Source of the DNA: Terebella lapidaria
Lineage: Eukaryota; Annelida; Polychaeta; Terebellida; Terebellidae
Assembly (NCBI GenBank): GCA_949152475.1
Contig: OX424570.1
Location: 17,604,694-17,668,693 of the forward strand
Reading direction: 5' to 3'
Length of the DNA stretch: 64,000 bases
The number at the start of each line of letters is the position of its first letter. Positions within the stretch are counted from its first letter, which is position 1. Of this stretch, positions 12,886 through 24,358 are shown one piece after another. Made by a program: the position numbers and the translations under genes. The notes beneath the pieces are model-generated. The model was given only the letters and a program-made list of their open reading frames with translations. It was not told the origin of the DNA and searched no databases.

Positions 12886-15685
12886 CAGAGGCGTAGACAC
12901 CATATAATTATTGGTCCGGCCCTTGTGACACAGCACATAGCGGTCTGGGGGTTCGGGGGGCGCGGTAAGCCCCCCCCCCCCGAGGAAAAAAATGAAATCT
13001 ACTCTCTGTACGGTGCTCTCTGGTGTATGTCTGAGAGAGTAACTGTTGATTTCTAGACACTTTCGCAGCTGGTATATCTTTTGCATTTTCGAGGAAAAGT
13101 CACGTTGAATATAAATAGTATTTATGCATAAAAACTGCGCGGCAAATAATACTTTTTTGACACATAATAATCCCTCAGCATGCAATAAGCAAAATATTAT
13201 AGAATAGACAGATCGACACAAAATAGCCCTGCATTGGGCATGCAACCTACTATGAACCTAGCACTACACAGAGGCGGACACAAAATTTTCCAAAGGAGGG
13301 GACAGTTGGGTAGACTAACAAATGCAACAGGCGTGGGGGCCCCAGAAACCAACGACTTCTAGATGCTCTGTGGTGAAATATGAAGCTCTCATGCAGAGCT
13401 CGAAAATGTGTTGCTATCAAGCAGACACTTTTCTATTATCATACTTTCAAATCAACAATATTTTCATATTCATTAAAGTGAAAAATAACTATCAAAATAA
13501 TATTCACTGCTAGATACTCAACACATTAAAAAGTGTGATGATTTTCTATTGCCATACAGTATACTCATACGCACATAACCAACCCGTTTCTGTGCATATA
13601 CTTCTTATATTCTTAAATATGCCGTTGATGTTTATGAATTCAATAGCCTTTCTCCAGTTAAAAATATACAATTATTTCCATGTTGATAATAATTGGCATA
13701 CATGTATTTCTCCAAGTGAATATACAGGTATGTCAAAGTGGCATAAAGAACAACAAAAACTTATTTATGAGTTACTTCACCCGTTCACTCAATATATCCC
13801 AGCTAGTTTCGTTTTCCAACTTGATTTCACACTTTGTAAATCAATTGACGGAAGAATTAAGTTGGTGTTAAATTAATACAACAAGCAGGCGTGGGCTCTG
13901 GGCCCGCCTAGGGCCTCAGGAGCCAACTACCTCTCGATGCTCGGTATCGAATTTTTAGGCTCTCAGAACACGGGGTTCCGACAATCAAAAACAAAAGCGA
14001 CCTGTGCGATCTTGCTTCGATTACTACCTCAATATTCATCCATTTATCACCAAATGTATACATATTATGCCTTTCAGGCATATTTTCGATATAAGCAACT
14101 ACTTTCATCGCAACAGGCACAATTTTGCTGGAAAACTACAAGTCTTTATGTCGCATCACAAGTTCCGATTTACCGTCATGGTGATTCCGATTTACGTTGG
14201 TTTATATGTTTTGATGTTCCGCTTTACCTACACTTATATGTCTAGATATTAGTTAAGAATATCATTTGTTGCAATGAAAACAAATATGAACGCTTACATG
14301 GCCACTTCCTTACCTTCATACATGTACTTTGTGTCCGCACATGATTTTTGGCCCTAATTTTGTTTTGGACCGTCAGATCAATTTGAAATCTTCTCATCTG
14401 GCATGAAACGTATTTTTTCACCAATTTTCAGGTCTTCAAAACTGAAAAAAGTTGACAATCTACCCCAATGTTAAATTTCAGCCCGAAATGAGATCACGTG
14501 AACTCAAGCAAATTGGGCAATTTCATAATGTTTGTGACCATGAGCAATTTACCAAGTAATATTTTTTTAGTTTCAAGACATGTATTTTGATCAAATAATC
14601 TCTTTTCAAAGCAATGTGTGATTCAAACAGTGAATAACTTGCCAAGTTATATATTCAAACTCGCAAATATTTTGTTTGAGATGAAATTGAAGATATGAAA
14701 TGAACCATGGCAGAACATAAATGAATAACATTTATAATGGTGTAAAGCACGTATATTAGAATAGAGCAGAACCGGTCATATTCCCTTCTATCTACGGCCC
14801 CATCAGCCATCAAACGTCGTTAGGTCAGATGGTAGTTTAATATCTCCAAGTTATGCCAAAGTAAATTTAGAAACATTGCATAGTATTGTCCATTCGAATG
14901 TTTTTACAAGTCTGGTAAATCGGAACATACAACCACGTAAATCGGAACTGTGACCTGTACTCGTTTCGGTAAATCGGAACATATCCAAATACCCCATACA
15001 ACGCAGAAACTAGCAATTTCCCCACCCAAATGACATTTTATATACTCCTAGGCGTTACATTATATAAATAGGCACACGGGGCTCACATACCATCTGTTAA
15101 GCTGAATTTTGCCCACAATTTCTCACACGGCGAAACGAACAAGCACACGTAAATCGGAACCAAACCGCCGTAAACCAATCTATACGGAGATGTGAAGAAA
15201 TATGAAGCAATCCCACGAGGGTGCTAAATAAGGATCCAGCAAAACACAGCTTGTGCAACGTAAAATAGGGGCAAAATTAAAATATTTATGTTCTACAAAT
15301 AGATGATTTTGTCTCATGCACATGTACATAAGAAAATAATTAGTCTATATAATATATTCCGTATGCAAATTTGCATATGACAAATGAATATATTCAAGGG
15401 GGGGGGGGGGGGAGCAAGAACAAAAGAAACATATACAAAATCGAGCTAGATGCTATCATCAGGGTCCTGAAATTAAAGGGGCGCGCACCTCTTACTCCCC
15501 TCCCCCTCAAAATCCACATTGCTACACTTAGGTTATACCGAGAAGAAATAACTAATGCTACTTCAATATTGTCAATAGCGATTATTAGTTTCTTTCTCAT
15601 GAATTAATGAAATATGTAAAAAAAAAATCTGCAAATGATTGGTCCGGCCATGGCCGGAGTGGCCGGAGTGGTGTCTACGCCACTG
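12886..15685. mobile_element. non-autonomous hAT-superfamily element
   Basis: The ends are CAGAGGCGTAGACACC (12886-12901) and the inverse of CAGTGGCGTAGACACC (15670-15685), flanked by the 8-bp duplication TCTGTTGC. CAG-starting TIRs with 8-bp duplications are the hallmark of hAT. Subterminal TTGGTCCGGCC is also inverted between the ends (about 12914 and 15640). The 2800-bp interior has no hAT transposase or BED finger. It contains two related GC-richer segments (about 13329-13400 and 13887-13990, both with GCGTGGG and ..ACTTCTAGATGCTC-like words), a C tract (12970-12980), a G tract (15400-15412) and an old fragment of another repeat (14339-14545). Confidence 0.9.
14339..14545 (+). repeat. diverged partial copy of the 28.8-kb foldback element
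   Basis: Shares ATGATTTTT, GATCAATTTGAAAT, CGTATTTTTTCACCAA, ACTGAAAAA.GTTG and AATCTACCCCAATGTTAAAT with 28830-28975. It lies inside the hAT element, so it was probably already there when that copy was assembled. Confidence 0.75.
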
Positions 15686-15693
15686 TCTGTTGC

Positions 15694-15975
15694 AGGCAGT
15701 AAAATTTCCAGTCCATGGAGTAAAATGCTATGACTAGCTATGTTCATAACGTGCTCGTTTTTGGTGTGCTGTTGCGTTCAATAAAAAAAAACAGTCCATG
15801 AATTACCAAGAGCACTATGACTAGCAATGTTCATAGCGTGCTCGTTTTTGGTGTGCTATCGTGTGCAGTAAAACTTATAGTCCATGGAGTAAAGTGTTAT
15901 GACTAGCTATGTTCATAACGTGCTCGTTTTTGGTGTGCTGTTGCGTTCAGTAAAATTTACAGTCCATGAATTACC
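15694..15975 (+). repeat. 86-bp satellite, right part
   Basis: Units begin at about 15728, 15814 and 15897 with TATGACTAGC(T/A)ATGTTCATA(A/G)CGTGCTCG. The array then passes directly into a half-site repeat unit at 15976-16130. Confidence 0.9.
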
Positions 15976-16630
15976 AATTCCTAAGCTGTAAAATCAATAA
16001 TAAGCGAGATATTAGCTAATTTGTCATGTGACTTTGAAAATCAGGTCAAAAGTCAAAATCAAGGTCGTGATAATATTCAGCATATATCATTTCCTATATG
16101 TACACAATTGATTCCTAGTCTCTAACCGCAAAATTAAGTGAGATCTTAGCAATAGTGTGTAACATTATATAGCATACGAGAATTCAACATTGGCAAGTCC
16201 CATTTGGGCCGAATTTGACCCAGGATGGCCCACTTCGAGGGATTCAAGGGCAACGAAATTCATACACATCACAGGGGTACATATGAGTAGTGTTATGCAT
16301 CAATAAGAAAAAAGTTACCTAACAAATTCTGAGATAATGACCGGCAAAGTAAAAAAAAAACCCTCATTTTTCGTCGAAAATGGCCACCATGAAAATAATT
16401 TGAAAATCGAAAAAAATAAAAAAAAATAGCCCCTTTTCAAAATATTTTTTGTACATTTTGAAAGAAGAAGCAAAGAAAAAACTTCCCTCTTGAAATATTT
16501 TTGGGTATCTTTGTGCAAAATTTCAGAAAAATTTGACCGAAAACTTTGAAGATAAAATTGTTTAAGACGACGGACGGACGACGGACATAACGCCATGGCA
16601 ATAGGTTATTGGACCACAAGTCTGGTAACT

Positions 16631-17339
16631 TGAAAATGAGTGTTCATGACGTCATTGGTAAATAACAATTTTAATTAGGTACGTTATAAGCCTATTTTAG
16701 CATTTCTGCGCACTGTATCTCAATTTAACCTCATGTGAGGTATGATGATGTGAAATATACCATACCCATAACGCCTTTGATGTTGTCAGAGCAACCATTT
16801 TGTGCAAGGACCCATGGCAATCATGGTTGCCGGGGTCTTTAATTCGGTCACAGAATGGACAATCGTTTGAAAAAAATGTGGGTTTATTCTATTGTTGTGG
16901 AACTGCATCCGTAAATTAGCGAATTCCAATCTAACCAGCCAATCAACATCACCACAGGGGATATGACGCGATCGGGAAAAGCCTTACAGCCGGGGACCGG
17001 GAAGACGAATATGAATCCTTGAACTGAAAGCACGAAGAACGCTCGCACACCGCAGTTTGATTCTACTTGCAGCCGACAAATGGTTGCTATGGGATCTACC
17101 TCAAAGATAGTTACCATAGCAACCAAAGAATACACCCACACAGTCATTACGACTTATGCCAATTAGACGAAAGGTAAATTAGACATGTTTGCATATTAAA
17201 TGATGGGGAATTCAATTATGATTAATTAACTACTCTTACACTTGTGACGTCATGAATACTGTACTCAGCATCACAGGTAACTAGGTCAAATATTTGACAG
17301 GCAAATTCCGAAAACTGTGATATCTACGGCAGCTTCTTA
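16631..17339. other. gene-free stretch
   Basis: No supported gene. A minus-strand open frame at 16884-17147 (87 codons) has no recognisable feature. Confidence 0.5.
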
Positions 17340-17369
17340 GTGCCATCCAACTTTTAATAATTAAATTAT

Positions 17370-17790
17370 TATTTTTTAAATCTTGGGAATTTCCCAGCAA
17401 TTACCGGGAAAAAATATTAAAACCAAGAATAAATTATTAAAACCAGGAACAAACTATTTTTTCCTGGTTTAAAGAGTTTTTTCTCGGTTTGAATAATTAT
17501 TTCCTGGTTTGAAGTGTTTTCCTGGTTTGAATAATTATTTCCTGGTTTGAATAATTTTTTCCCGGTTTGAATAATTATTTCCCGGCTTGAATAATTTATT
17601 CCCGGGTTGAATGCTTATTTCCCGGTTTGAATAATTTATTCCAGGTTTAAATAATACTTTATTCCCAGTTTTAATAGTTTTTTCTAGGTTTGAATAGTTA
17701 TTTCCAGGTTTGAATAGTTTTTTCCCGGAATGAATAATTTATTCCCAGTTTCAATAACTTTTCCCAGATCGAATTGTTGGGACATCCCCA
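17370..17790 (+). repeat. about 20-24-bp minisatellite, TTTCCCGGTTTGAATAATTA
   Basis: About 18 degenerate units of (T)TTCCCGGTTTGAATAATTA with CCTGG, CCAGG, CCCGG and CCCAG variants. The period is irregular (about 20-27 bp). It is flanked by plain AT-rich sequence, with no gene nearby. Confidence 0.9.
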
Positions 17791-18169
17791 AGATTTGGAA
17801 AAAAATTGATTGAATTGAAAAAATGATGGCACTAGCAAGCTTCTCTAGATATTGACATCCTGATATGCTGTGAAAACTATAGCAATCTAAATTTTTCCAC
17901 ACTCTAAATGTGCCAAGTGTCTTGAGGGGTTATCAACATACAGCTTGGGTATGCAGAACTTATCAAAAATAGACACAAATGAATGAAATGGTCAAAGGAA
18001 TATACCCATATAAAGATATAATTGATGAAATCTAATGTATTCTTTGCAAATAATCTAAAAATACGCTCACAAAATGTGAAAATGAACGTCACGTGTTTAT
18101 AGCTGACCTGAGGATTCCCCAATTGTATTTTACGGAAGCCCATAGGTGACATGCGCGGGGGAAAAATGG

Positions 18170-18340
18170 TGTTATTGAAAACCTATCACGTTCGCATGTA
18201 GAAAGTTCAAAGCTACCACGTTCACGTGAACCCTATCACGTTCGCACGGTATCACGATTGCACGTGGACCACTTCTCACGTTCACACGCAGAAAGTCAAA
18301 AGCTACCACGTTCACACGTGGAATCAATAGGGACCCCCCC
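18170..18340 (+). repeat. short CACGTTCRCACGTG repeat cluster
   Basis: Six or more copies of a CACGTTCGCA/CACGTTCACACGTG-like word, with two copies of GTAGAAAGTTCAAAGCTAC-like sequence between them. A C tract (18335-18349) follows. Several CACGTG palindromes result. Confidence 0.75.
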
Positions 18341-18349
18341 CCCCCCCCC

Positions 18350-19359
18350 TAGCAATCCACACGTGTACGGGAACGAGTACGTCAACGACATGACCAAGTC
18401 AGCGTCAGGAAATGTAATAAAAGACATGTGTCGCCTCTCAGCAGTGCATAGCTCGATTCCAATGTGGGGAATGGGAAATTTATTTGAGTCTGCATTGCTG
18501 TAGGTTTGACATGCTGCAATTATAGTGACATAGTTCTACTATTCTGTGAATAACAAGACCAGCGACTTTGCAGACTCAAAATGGAGCAATTTCCAGACCT
18601 TTTCCAGACCCATATCAATTTGAAACACCTATGCACGATAGCTCGTTAATATGAATATAACATGTTACATAAACTTAACTTGTACGCTTAGGCTCCATTA
18701 TTCACATCTATACATATAGTATTCGACCTGTAAAACAACATTTTTGGGGTGAAATATTTCGTCAAACTGCATCGAATGAGAAAAATCGCTATGAAACATA
18801 TTTCCGCAAAGCATTGTGCACCCTGTCACCAGTACCGAGTGGAAAATCGATGCAAACACAGCGCCGTGTCAGCAGTGTTTGATCGATCACCCGTCCCCTT
18901 TTGCCTGTTTTTAACTGACCTGTCATATCAATATAATTCCATGAAGATTTGAAGAGATTCCCATAAATACAAATGCCTTATATTTCTAAGTTCTCGTTAA
19001 ATGCTGCAAAATAAATGCCCATTCAATCATGTTCAAAACTTCATGATCGTAAAAGTATACTGGGTGCATCAGTTGATAAGAAGGGAACCGATACGTGCAT
19101 GAATATTTTTTGATAAACTTTTCCCCTACAATTTGAATGGTCGGCAAAACTTTCTCATTCAAGAATGACACCTTTCGGAACAGTGCTCAAGCCATGATAA
19201 TATCAACAAGCCATCCCCACGGAGTCGGGGAATTCCAGGGAAGCCGCTGTTTGATCCGTCAAATCTATCGAAGTACCCGCAATATTTTGCGGTTGTCAGG
19301 CATGAAGAATATTTGAGAACGTTCCACAATCTAACTGGAATATTTTTTTAGTGATTGTC
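18350..19359. other. gene-free stretch
   Basis: No supported gene. The open frames are short and without features. Confidence 0.5.
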
Positions 19360-19519
19360 TCCATCTGCTTGTTGACACTAAAAATTTTAAAACAAATGCT
19401 GCGGTACTCTTGCAGGACCGGACCAACGCATCTATCCATGGGCCGTTTTGATCGTATTTGAGTATGTCGCCTCCTGATGAAAGCGACAATGAATACTCGG
19501 TGTAATTGACAAAATACAT
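19360..19519 (-). pseudogene. coding-like fragment, paired with 1440-1620
   Basis: On the minus strand this reads an open frame of 62 codons from 19519 to 19331 containing YTEYSLSLSSGGDILKYDQNGPW and then VRSC. Its counterpart at 1.5 kb reads the same pattern with conservative replacements (HVFEYDKNGVW). No splice sites flank it convincingly, and no further exons are visible in the window. It may be a relic of a duplicated gene or part of an old repeat. Confidence 0.3.
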
Positions 19520-20113
19520 GTATCATTCAACATGTGATTCTCCTTATATTTTTGTTTTTCAAATGAATAATTCAAACACCCCTGAAAGGCTGACATATTG
19601 CAAATCTCACCTGCAATGTATATAACGTAGAATCTCATAATATTTTCCAATCGTCAGGGTGAACGCCTAATTAGTGTCACAATTTCATGTTCATAAATGA
19701 ATAAACAGTTTTGGTGAAGATGATCGGTCAAAATCGGACATAAAATTTTTTTTTGCCACGGCATCCGAAAATGTGAGATCAAGTTCTCCAACTATTTTTC
19801 TCCGGATGAAATACTCAATCTTCAAGACCATATAGCGACGTATTTTTACTGTCTGTTTGAACAGTTACTTAGGAGATGTGCCTTAGACATCTCAGGAGAT
19901 ATGCCTTGGTCATAGGGACATTACTGTGAAAACTTCAGAGCTCAGAGATAAATGCCAAGGTCAAAGTAGCTAACTGCGAGAGTCGACATTAGAGTTCGAG
20001 CACATCATCAACACCACGACAGCTGAATGTATTCTAGTCAACTTCACACCCCCACCCCCTCAAATGAATTGCTACCATATACTCCCACACATGATTCCAA
20101 ATCATCCTCGTAT
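19520..20113. other. gene-free stretch
   Basis: No supported gene. Two CTCAGGAGATATGCCTT-like words occur at 19873-19910. Confidence 0.5.
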
Positions 20114-20118
20114 ATTAT

Positions 20119-20425
20119 GTGGAGTGAGTGCGGCAGTGGATAAGGCGTCAGACTGGTAATCCAAAGATCATGAGTTCGAGTCTCGAGCTGGACTGCTGTG
20201 CTATTTCAGGGGCCTTAGGCAAGGCATTTACCACTAATGTGTCTTCACCCAGGATTAAATGGGTACCGGTTGATAATGAGTGTTGTATGGAGCGCTTTGA
20301 TGGTGGCTGCTCCAAGTACAATCACTCAGACTGGGGTTAAAGTGTAAGGCGCCTTTGAAGGCGGATTTAGTTCGACTGAAAAGAGCGCTATATCAAATGT
20401 GATAACTTAAACCTTAACTTTATGA
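20119..20425 (+). mobile_element. tRNA-derived SINE
   Basis: The head is tRNA-like. It has an A-box-type GTGGATAAGGCGTCAGACTGGTAATCC region (20136-20162) and a B-box GAGTTCGAGTC (20172-20182). A central domain with GCCTTAGGCAAGGCATTTA (20212-20231) follows, typical of invertebrate SINEs. The 3' region ends with GAGCGCTATATCAAATG (20383-20399), the GCGCTATAT tail motif seen in several marine-invertebrate SINE families. About 300 bp long. The tRNA-related part is too diverged to be a functional tRNA gene. Pol III promoter elements drive such elements, and a LINE partner would supply reverse transcription; no LINE is in the window. Confidence 0.85.
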
Positions 20426-21770
20426 TGAAAGCAAAGGCCTACTTCATTCATATTCCTAATGAGCATTTTATTATTAACTAAATGAAACAGATACGCCTGC
20501 TAAAATTATACCGAACCTCAATAGAATATCCTTAAAAATATTGGAAACTATGAGGAATATCTGCATCTGATATCATGATATAGCCTAACTTATGCCTAAT
20601 GGGCTTATTAAAAGACCAGTTTAAAGTATAAAGGCCTCGCAAAGACGCAAACCCAGCATGCAACACCTCATCATGTGATAAAATACGTCAAATTACGGTA
20701 AATTCTGCGACGAATCGTTCTGTTTTCTTCATAACACCGAAGAATGCCACACGCAAGCTTACATGCATTGCATGAATTGCTGCAAAGAAAATTGTGTGTT
20801 CCAAAATACGCGTCATTGCGGTAAAATTTGCTCTGCATTCAGGGAACGTCAATTTCCATCGTCTCCGCCATTTTGACGTTTTCAAGACAAACTGAACATT
20901 CTACGTTATTTTTTTCAAACCTAACACATCGATTTATGCATTATACATCTGTGGAATAGTCAAAGTTTGCCTTCAATTCGAGAGATGTTATATCAAGCAC
21001 GAAGAAAATTCTCATTTGAAGTAGGTGTCCAAAAGTTCACATGCCAAAACGGACGCCGATAGGTTGGCATGAAACCTGCATGAAAAAGTCAGCACATAGA
21101 CATGTAGAGAGTTGGGAGCTTCGCTCCCAACGCTCTAATGTCAAAAACACAATAACTACATTCATATTCCACATGAAATTTGTCTATCATTTTGCTATTT
21201 TTATGACCAATTCCTCATCCTTTGATATCTGACCGATGGTCGTACGACCCAAATTCCCTATTATCGCCCAAGGTCGAAAATCTAAGAGTCATCATTTGAA
21301 ATAACCAACTTGCGAATATCACATAGTTGTGATTCAGAAACCACTCAACTTGTAGGTTCAGGTCAAAATCAATGATTCAGTTCATGATCGATGAACAATA
21401 AATCATTAATTTTTTCTCTCAAGATCAAAAATTTGAGGTTCACCACCTTCATTATAGTCGCTTCATTACATATAATGAAGCAACAATAATGAAGAAATGC
21501 AGGGATCGAGGGTTTGTAATCCATGATTGTCTACTTATCCTTGTGTCTATTCCAGCTTTGAAGTTAAAAACTGAAACTGTCAAAATAACGTCGGACAAAC
21601 CGGAAATATCAGGGATGTGATTGGAGAGGCCATATTGAAGAGATATTCTGTACAGGAACACTACATGTAGTGGTGTGATATTGTGAATCCTAAATGATAT
21701 GATTATTCTTGTTTGGGAAATATTATTACGGAAATGAATAGTTGAATTAATTGAATAAAAGAAAAAAAAT
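20426..21770. other. gene-free stretch
   Basis: No supported gene. AT-rich with short open frames only. Confidence 0.5.
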
Positions 21771-22560
21771 ATTCACCCGGGGGGAATATTAGTAGTAATC
21801 TGCCAGGGCGAACTAGTTTTTTTAGACAAAATAGTACCCACTTTGGTTCTTGAGGATTAGTACTGGATTGGTGGAATATTATATTGCTTGGGCGAATCAG
21901 TATTTTGCCCAGAAGGAATGTTATTTTGCACCCCGACAGGAATAAATTTGGAATATAATAACAACCCGACAGAATATTATTTTGCCTGGGTGACCCAACA
22001 TTTTTCCTTCCATGTCGTAAGTGCATTTACATAACTACTTATAAATACTTGTCGGTACTAAAATGATTTCTGTCGCAACTGAAATATTTGTGATCATGAC
22101 AGGAATATTTGTGATGCATGTGACTTTGATTATTTATATTCCGACCTGGCTAAAATAATAGTTTGCCGGGGCAAAATATTGCGACTGGGCAAAATATTAT
22201 TTCACCCGGGCAATATAATATTCTGTCTCAACAAAGTACTAATTCGCCCATGCAATATAAAATTCCTCCCAGGCAGTAAACTAATCCTCCAGGACCAAAA
22301 TTGGTTATATTTTGTCCAAACAAATAATTAATTTGCCCGGGAAGATTAGTATTTTGATCGGGTATATTACTGTTTCACCCGTGCAGATTTGTATTCCGCC
22401 AGGGCAGAATAATATTTTTCCTGGACATATTACTTTTTCGCCCCGGACAGATTAGTGAACTGCCTGGGAAGATAAGTATTCTGCCCGGGCATAGTATTAT
22501 TTGCCAAGGAAGGTTAGTATACCGCCCGGGCAGATTACTATTCCGCCCGTTGAAAGAGTT
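21771..22560 (+). repeat. degenerate about 28-40-bp minisatellite, GCCCGGGCA.ATTAGTATT
   Basis: Some 20 diverged units of (TTTG/CCG)CCCGGGCA(A/G)A(A/T)TA.TATT, tighter between 22140 and 22560 with about 28-bp spacing. The alternation of CCCGGG with TA-rich words resembles the 17370-17790 minisatellite in style, but the unit is different. Confidence 0.8.
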
Positions 22561-23037
22561 TTTCTTCCATACCCTAAATGCGCTTCCGTACATTTCCAAG
22601 TGTACGTGTGTGCAGAAATATGGAAGCGTGCGACCGTTTGATATAACTTACCTCATTTATCTTTACGTACATTTGAACATTTATCGACTGTAAAAAAAAA
22701 AAATACACTTGAAAGTCACGAATTGCTCGAAACCGAAAACAATATTCCGGCAGAATTTATGGAACTCGACCAATACTAGGTGACTTAAGAGAACCGACAA
22801 GAATGATGGAAATCGACTAATATTGGGTGACTTAGACAGCGATGTACATGTTTATGACCTCTATAATGGAACGGCTTAAAATTGAAAATCGATAATGTGC
22901 TTGTTGGCGTAAGCATTTATTAGCGATGAGTGACCTAAAAGCGATGCCCTGCATCTGGTCATGATCGTCATAATGGAAATGATTCGATGGAAAATCGAGG
23001 AATAACACGTGTTCGTTTGATGTAATCAGTCATATTT
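22561..23037. other. gene-free stretch
   Basis: Contains two related words AA(T/C)CGACTAATA(T)TGGGTGACTTA / TCGACCAATACTAGGTGACTTA (22768-22845) and nothing else recognisable. Confidence 0.45.
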
Positions 23038-23992
23038 AGTTTACCGACCCATATGGGCCGATAAGCTATTGTCGTGCTTTTAGTCCTTTGTCCGTCCGTT
23101 CGTCATTCTTCCGAAATACATTTTTTTTGGCTTGTTACTATGTTACTCAACATTTACCAAAACAGGCATCCAATCTCTTATTCTGATTGCGTTGCATTTG
23201 AGATAAAGTGGCGAACCTGACACATTTTCCTACAATCTTTTATCTTTTCAGCTACTTGTTTTCTCTAATTTCGTGTAGGCATGGCATACCGTGTCATTTA
23301 TTTTTGAGATGAAGACGTTGTGGCTTCAATTGCACGGAAGGCCCGAATAGTGTGCACGAAATGCCAAAAAAGCCTAGATCGCGCCAATTAGCTTTTGGAC
23401 GCCACATTGTCCAAGAATCAAGATGGGGCTTGAGTTTGTTTTATGAGCATACAGGAAGTCGTATAAGGCTACAAAAAGATCTATATGGTCGTTTGGTCGC
23501 TGGAGACAAACATTCGAAGCATATGTACTATGAGCATTCAGGAGTCTTGAATGGTGCATCTTTTGGTGACCTTGAACTTGAACTCAGATCACCTGAAGTC
23601 ATTGGAGATAAACATTTGAAGATATAGCTTAGGTTCGCATTGCAGCATATAGAAAATCATATATGATGTAATCTTGGTGACTTTAAATGTAACATGAAAT
23701 GACCCAGGTATTGTACATTTAATGTCATGATTATGAATATGAAGCAGTATTCGTTGCATCTAATGGTGACCTTGAACTTCATCAGACCTCACACATGGAG
23801 ATAGATGAACATATGAGAAGTCATATATCGTGCATGTAATTGTGGACTTGAAAGTGAATTTGAGATGTCTTTTGTATGTGTTCAAATACAATGTTATATC
23901 GATATGAAGGCCATAGAGACAAACATTTAATTTTAACGTAGAGCTAAGTTTTGTATTGTGAAAATAAAGAAGTCTGCATCTCTCGGAAACCT
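23038..23992 (-). mobile_element. AGGTTACCGGAC-family TIR element, reverse orientation
   Basis: The left end here (AGTTTACCGACCCATATGGGCCGATAAGC..., then GTCCGTCCGTTCGTC) is the inverse of the CGTCC-rich right end of the copy at 25499-28056. The right end (TCTCGGAAACCTATCTTAGG, about 23981-24000) matches the inverse of that copy's left end. Inside are three to four diverged units with GGTGACCTTGAACTTGAACT and GGAGA.AAACATTTGAAG. Non-coding and non-autonomous. It ends 367 bp upstream of paralogue A. Confidence 0.65.
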
Positions 23993-24307
23993 ATCTTAGG
24001 TTCATTGCGACAATTCATACTGCATGCAGATGGACGTACGATAATCTGAACAAAATTTTCCGTGAGCTACAACGCCTTTGGTGCTATGGTTTTATCGATG
24101 GAATATTGTCTGTGTTCTAGTTTTCACTGCAGCGCAGTATACAAGCGGATTACTTTCAACGTGGGATCTCATGCATTGATTATGACTGAGCAGGAGTCTA
24201 AAATTAGACTGAATACCTCATCATGGATGTTTCACCTGTGATTCACTGCTACAACGTCGGAATATATTTGTGACAAGTCAACTTTGGAACTCAACATTAT
24301 TAAACAC

Positions 24308-24317
24308 GTCACGTGAC
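24308..24317. promoter_or_regulatory. palindromic E-box GTCACGTGAC
   Basis: A perfect 10-bp palindrome 41 bp upstream of the paralogue A start codon. GTCACGTGAC is the class of E-box bound by USF/MITF-type bHLH-zip factors in animals. Similar words occur elsewhere in the window (near 229 and 1638), so its role is uncertain. Confidence 0.35.
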
Positions 24318-24358
24318 TGAATCTGACTGCAACATACTCATCTCCACAAACAATAATC

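Larger units (their letters stand above)
10831..16630. mobile_element. large composite TIR element, AGGTTACCGGAC family
   Basis: The left end AGGTTAACGG...TTAGTCCGATAAC...CGTCCGTCGTCGTCGTCC (10831-10905) is the imperfect inverse of the right end (about 16560-16630). The same ends occur at 25499-28056, 61825-62927 and (reverse) 23038-23992. Here both halves carry the CGTCC-rich end, and the internal half-site repeats are inverted relative to each other (11580-12150 versus 15975-16130), so the whole is a foldback of two copies. The middle holds an 86-bp satellite and a hAT element. No transposase was found, so it is non-autonomous. Confidence 0.7.

Noticed and set aside
20119..20190. A functional tRNA gene
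   Set aside because: The A and B boxes are present but the arms do not pair into a full cloverleaf, and a SINE body and tail follow.
23352..23627. 91-codon open frame upstream of paralogue A
   Set aside because: It consists of diverged repeat units (TGACCTTGAACTTGAACT, GGAGA.AAACATTTGAAG) translated in passing.
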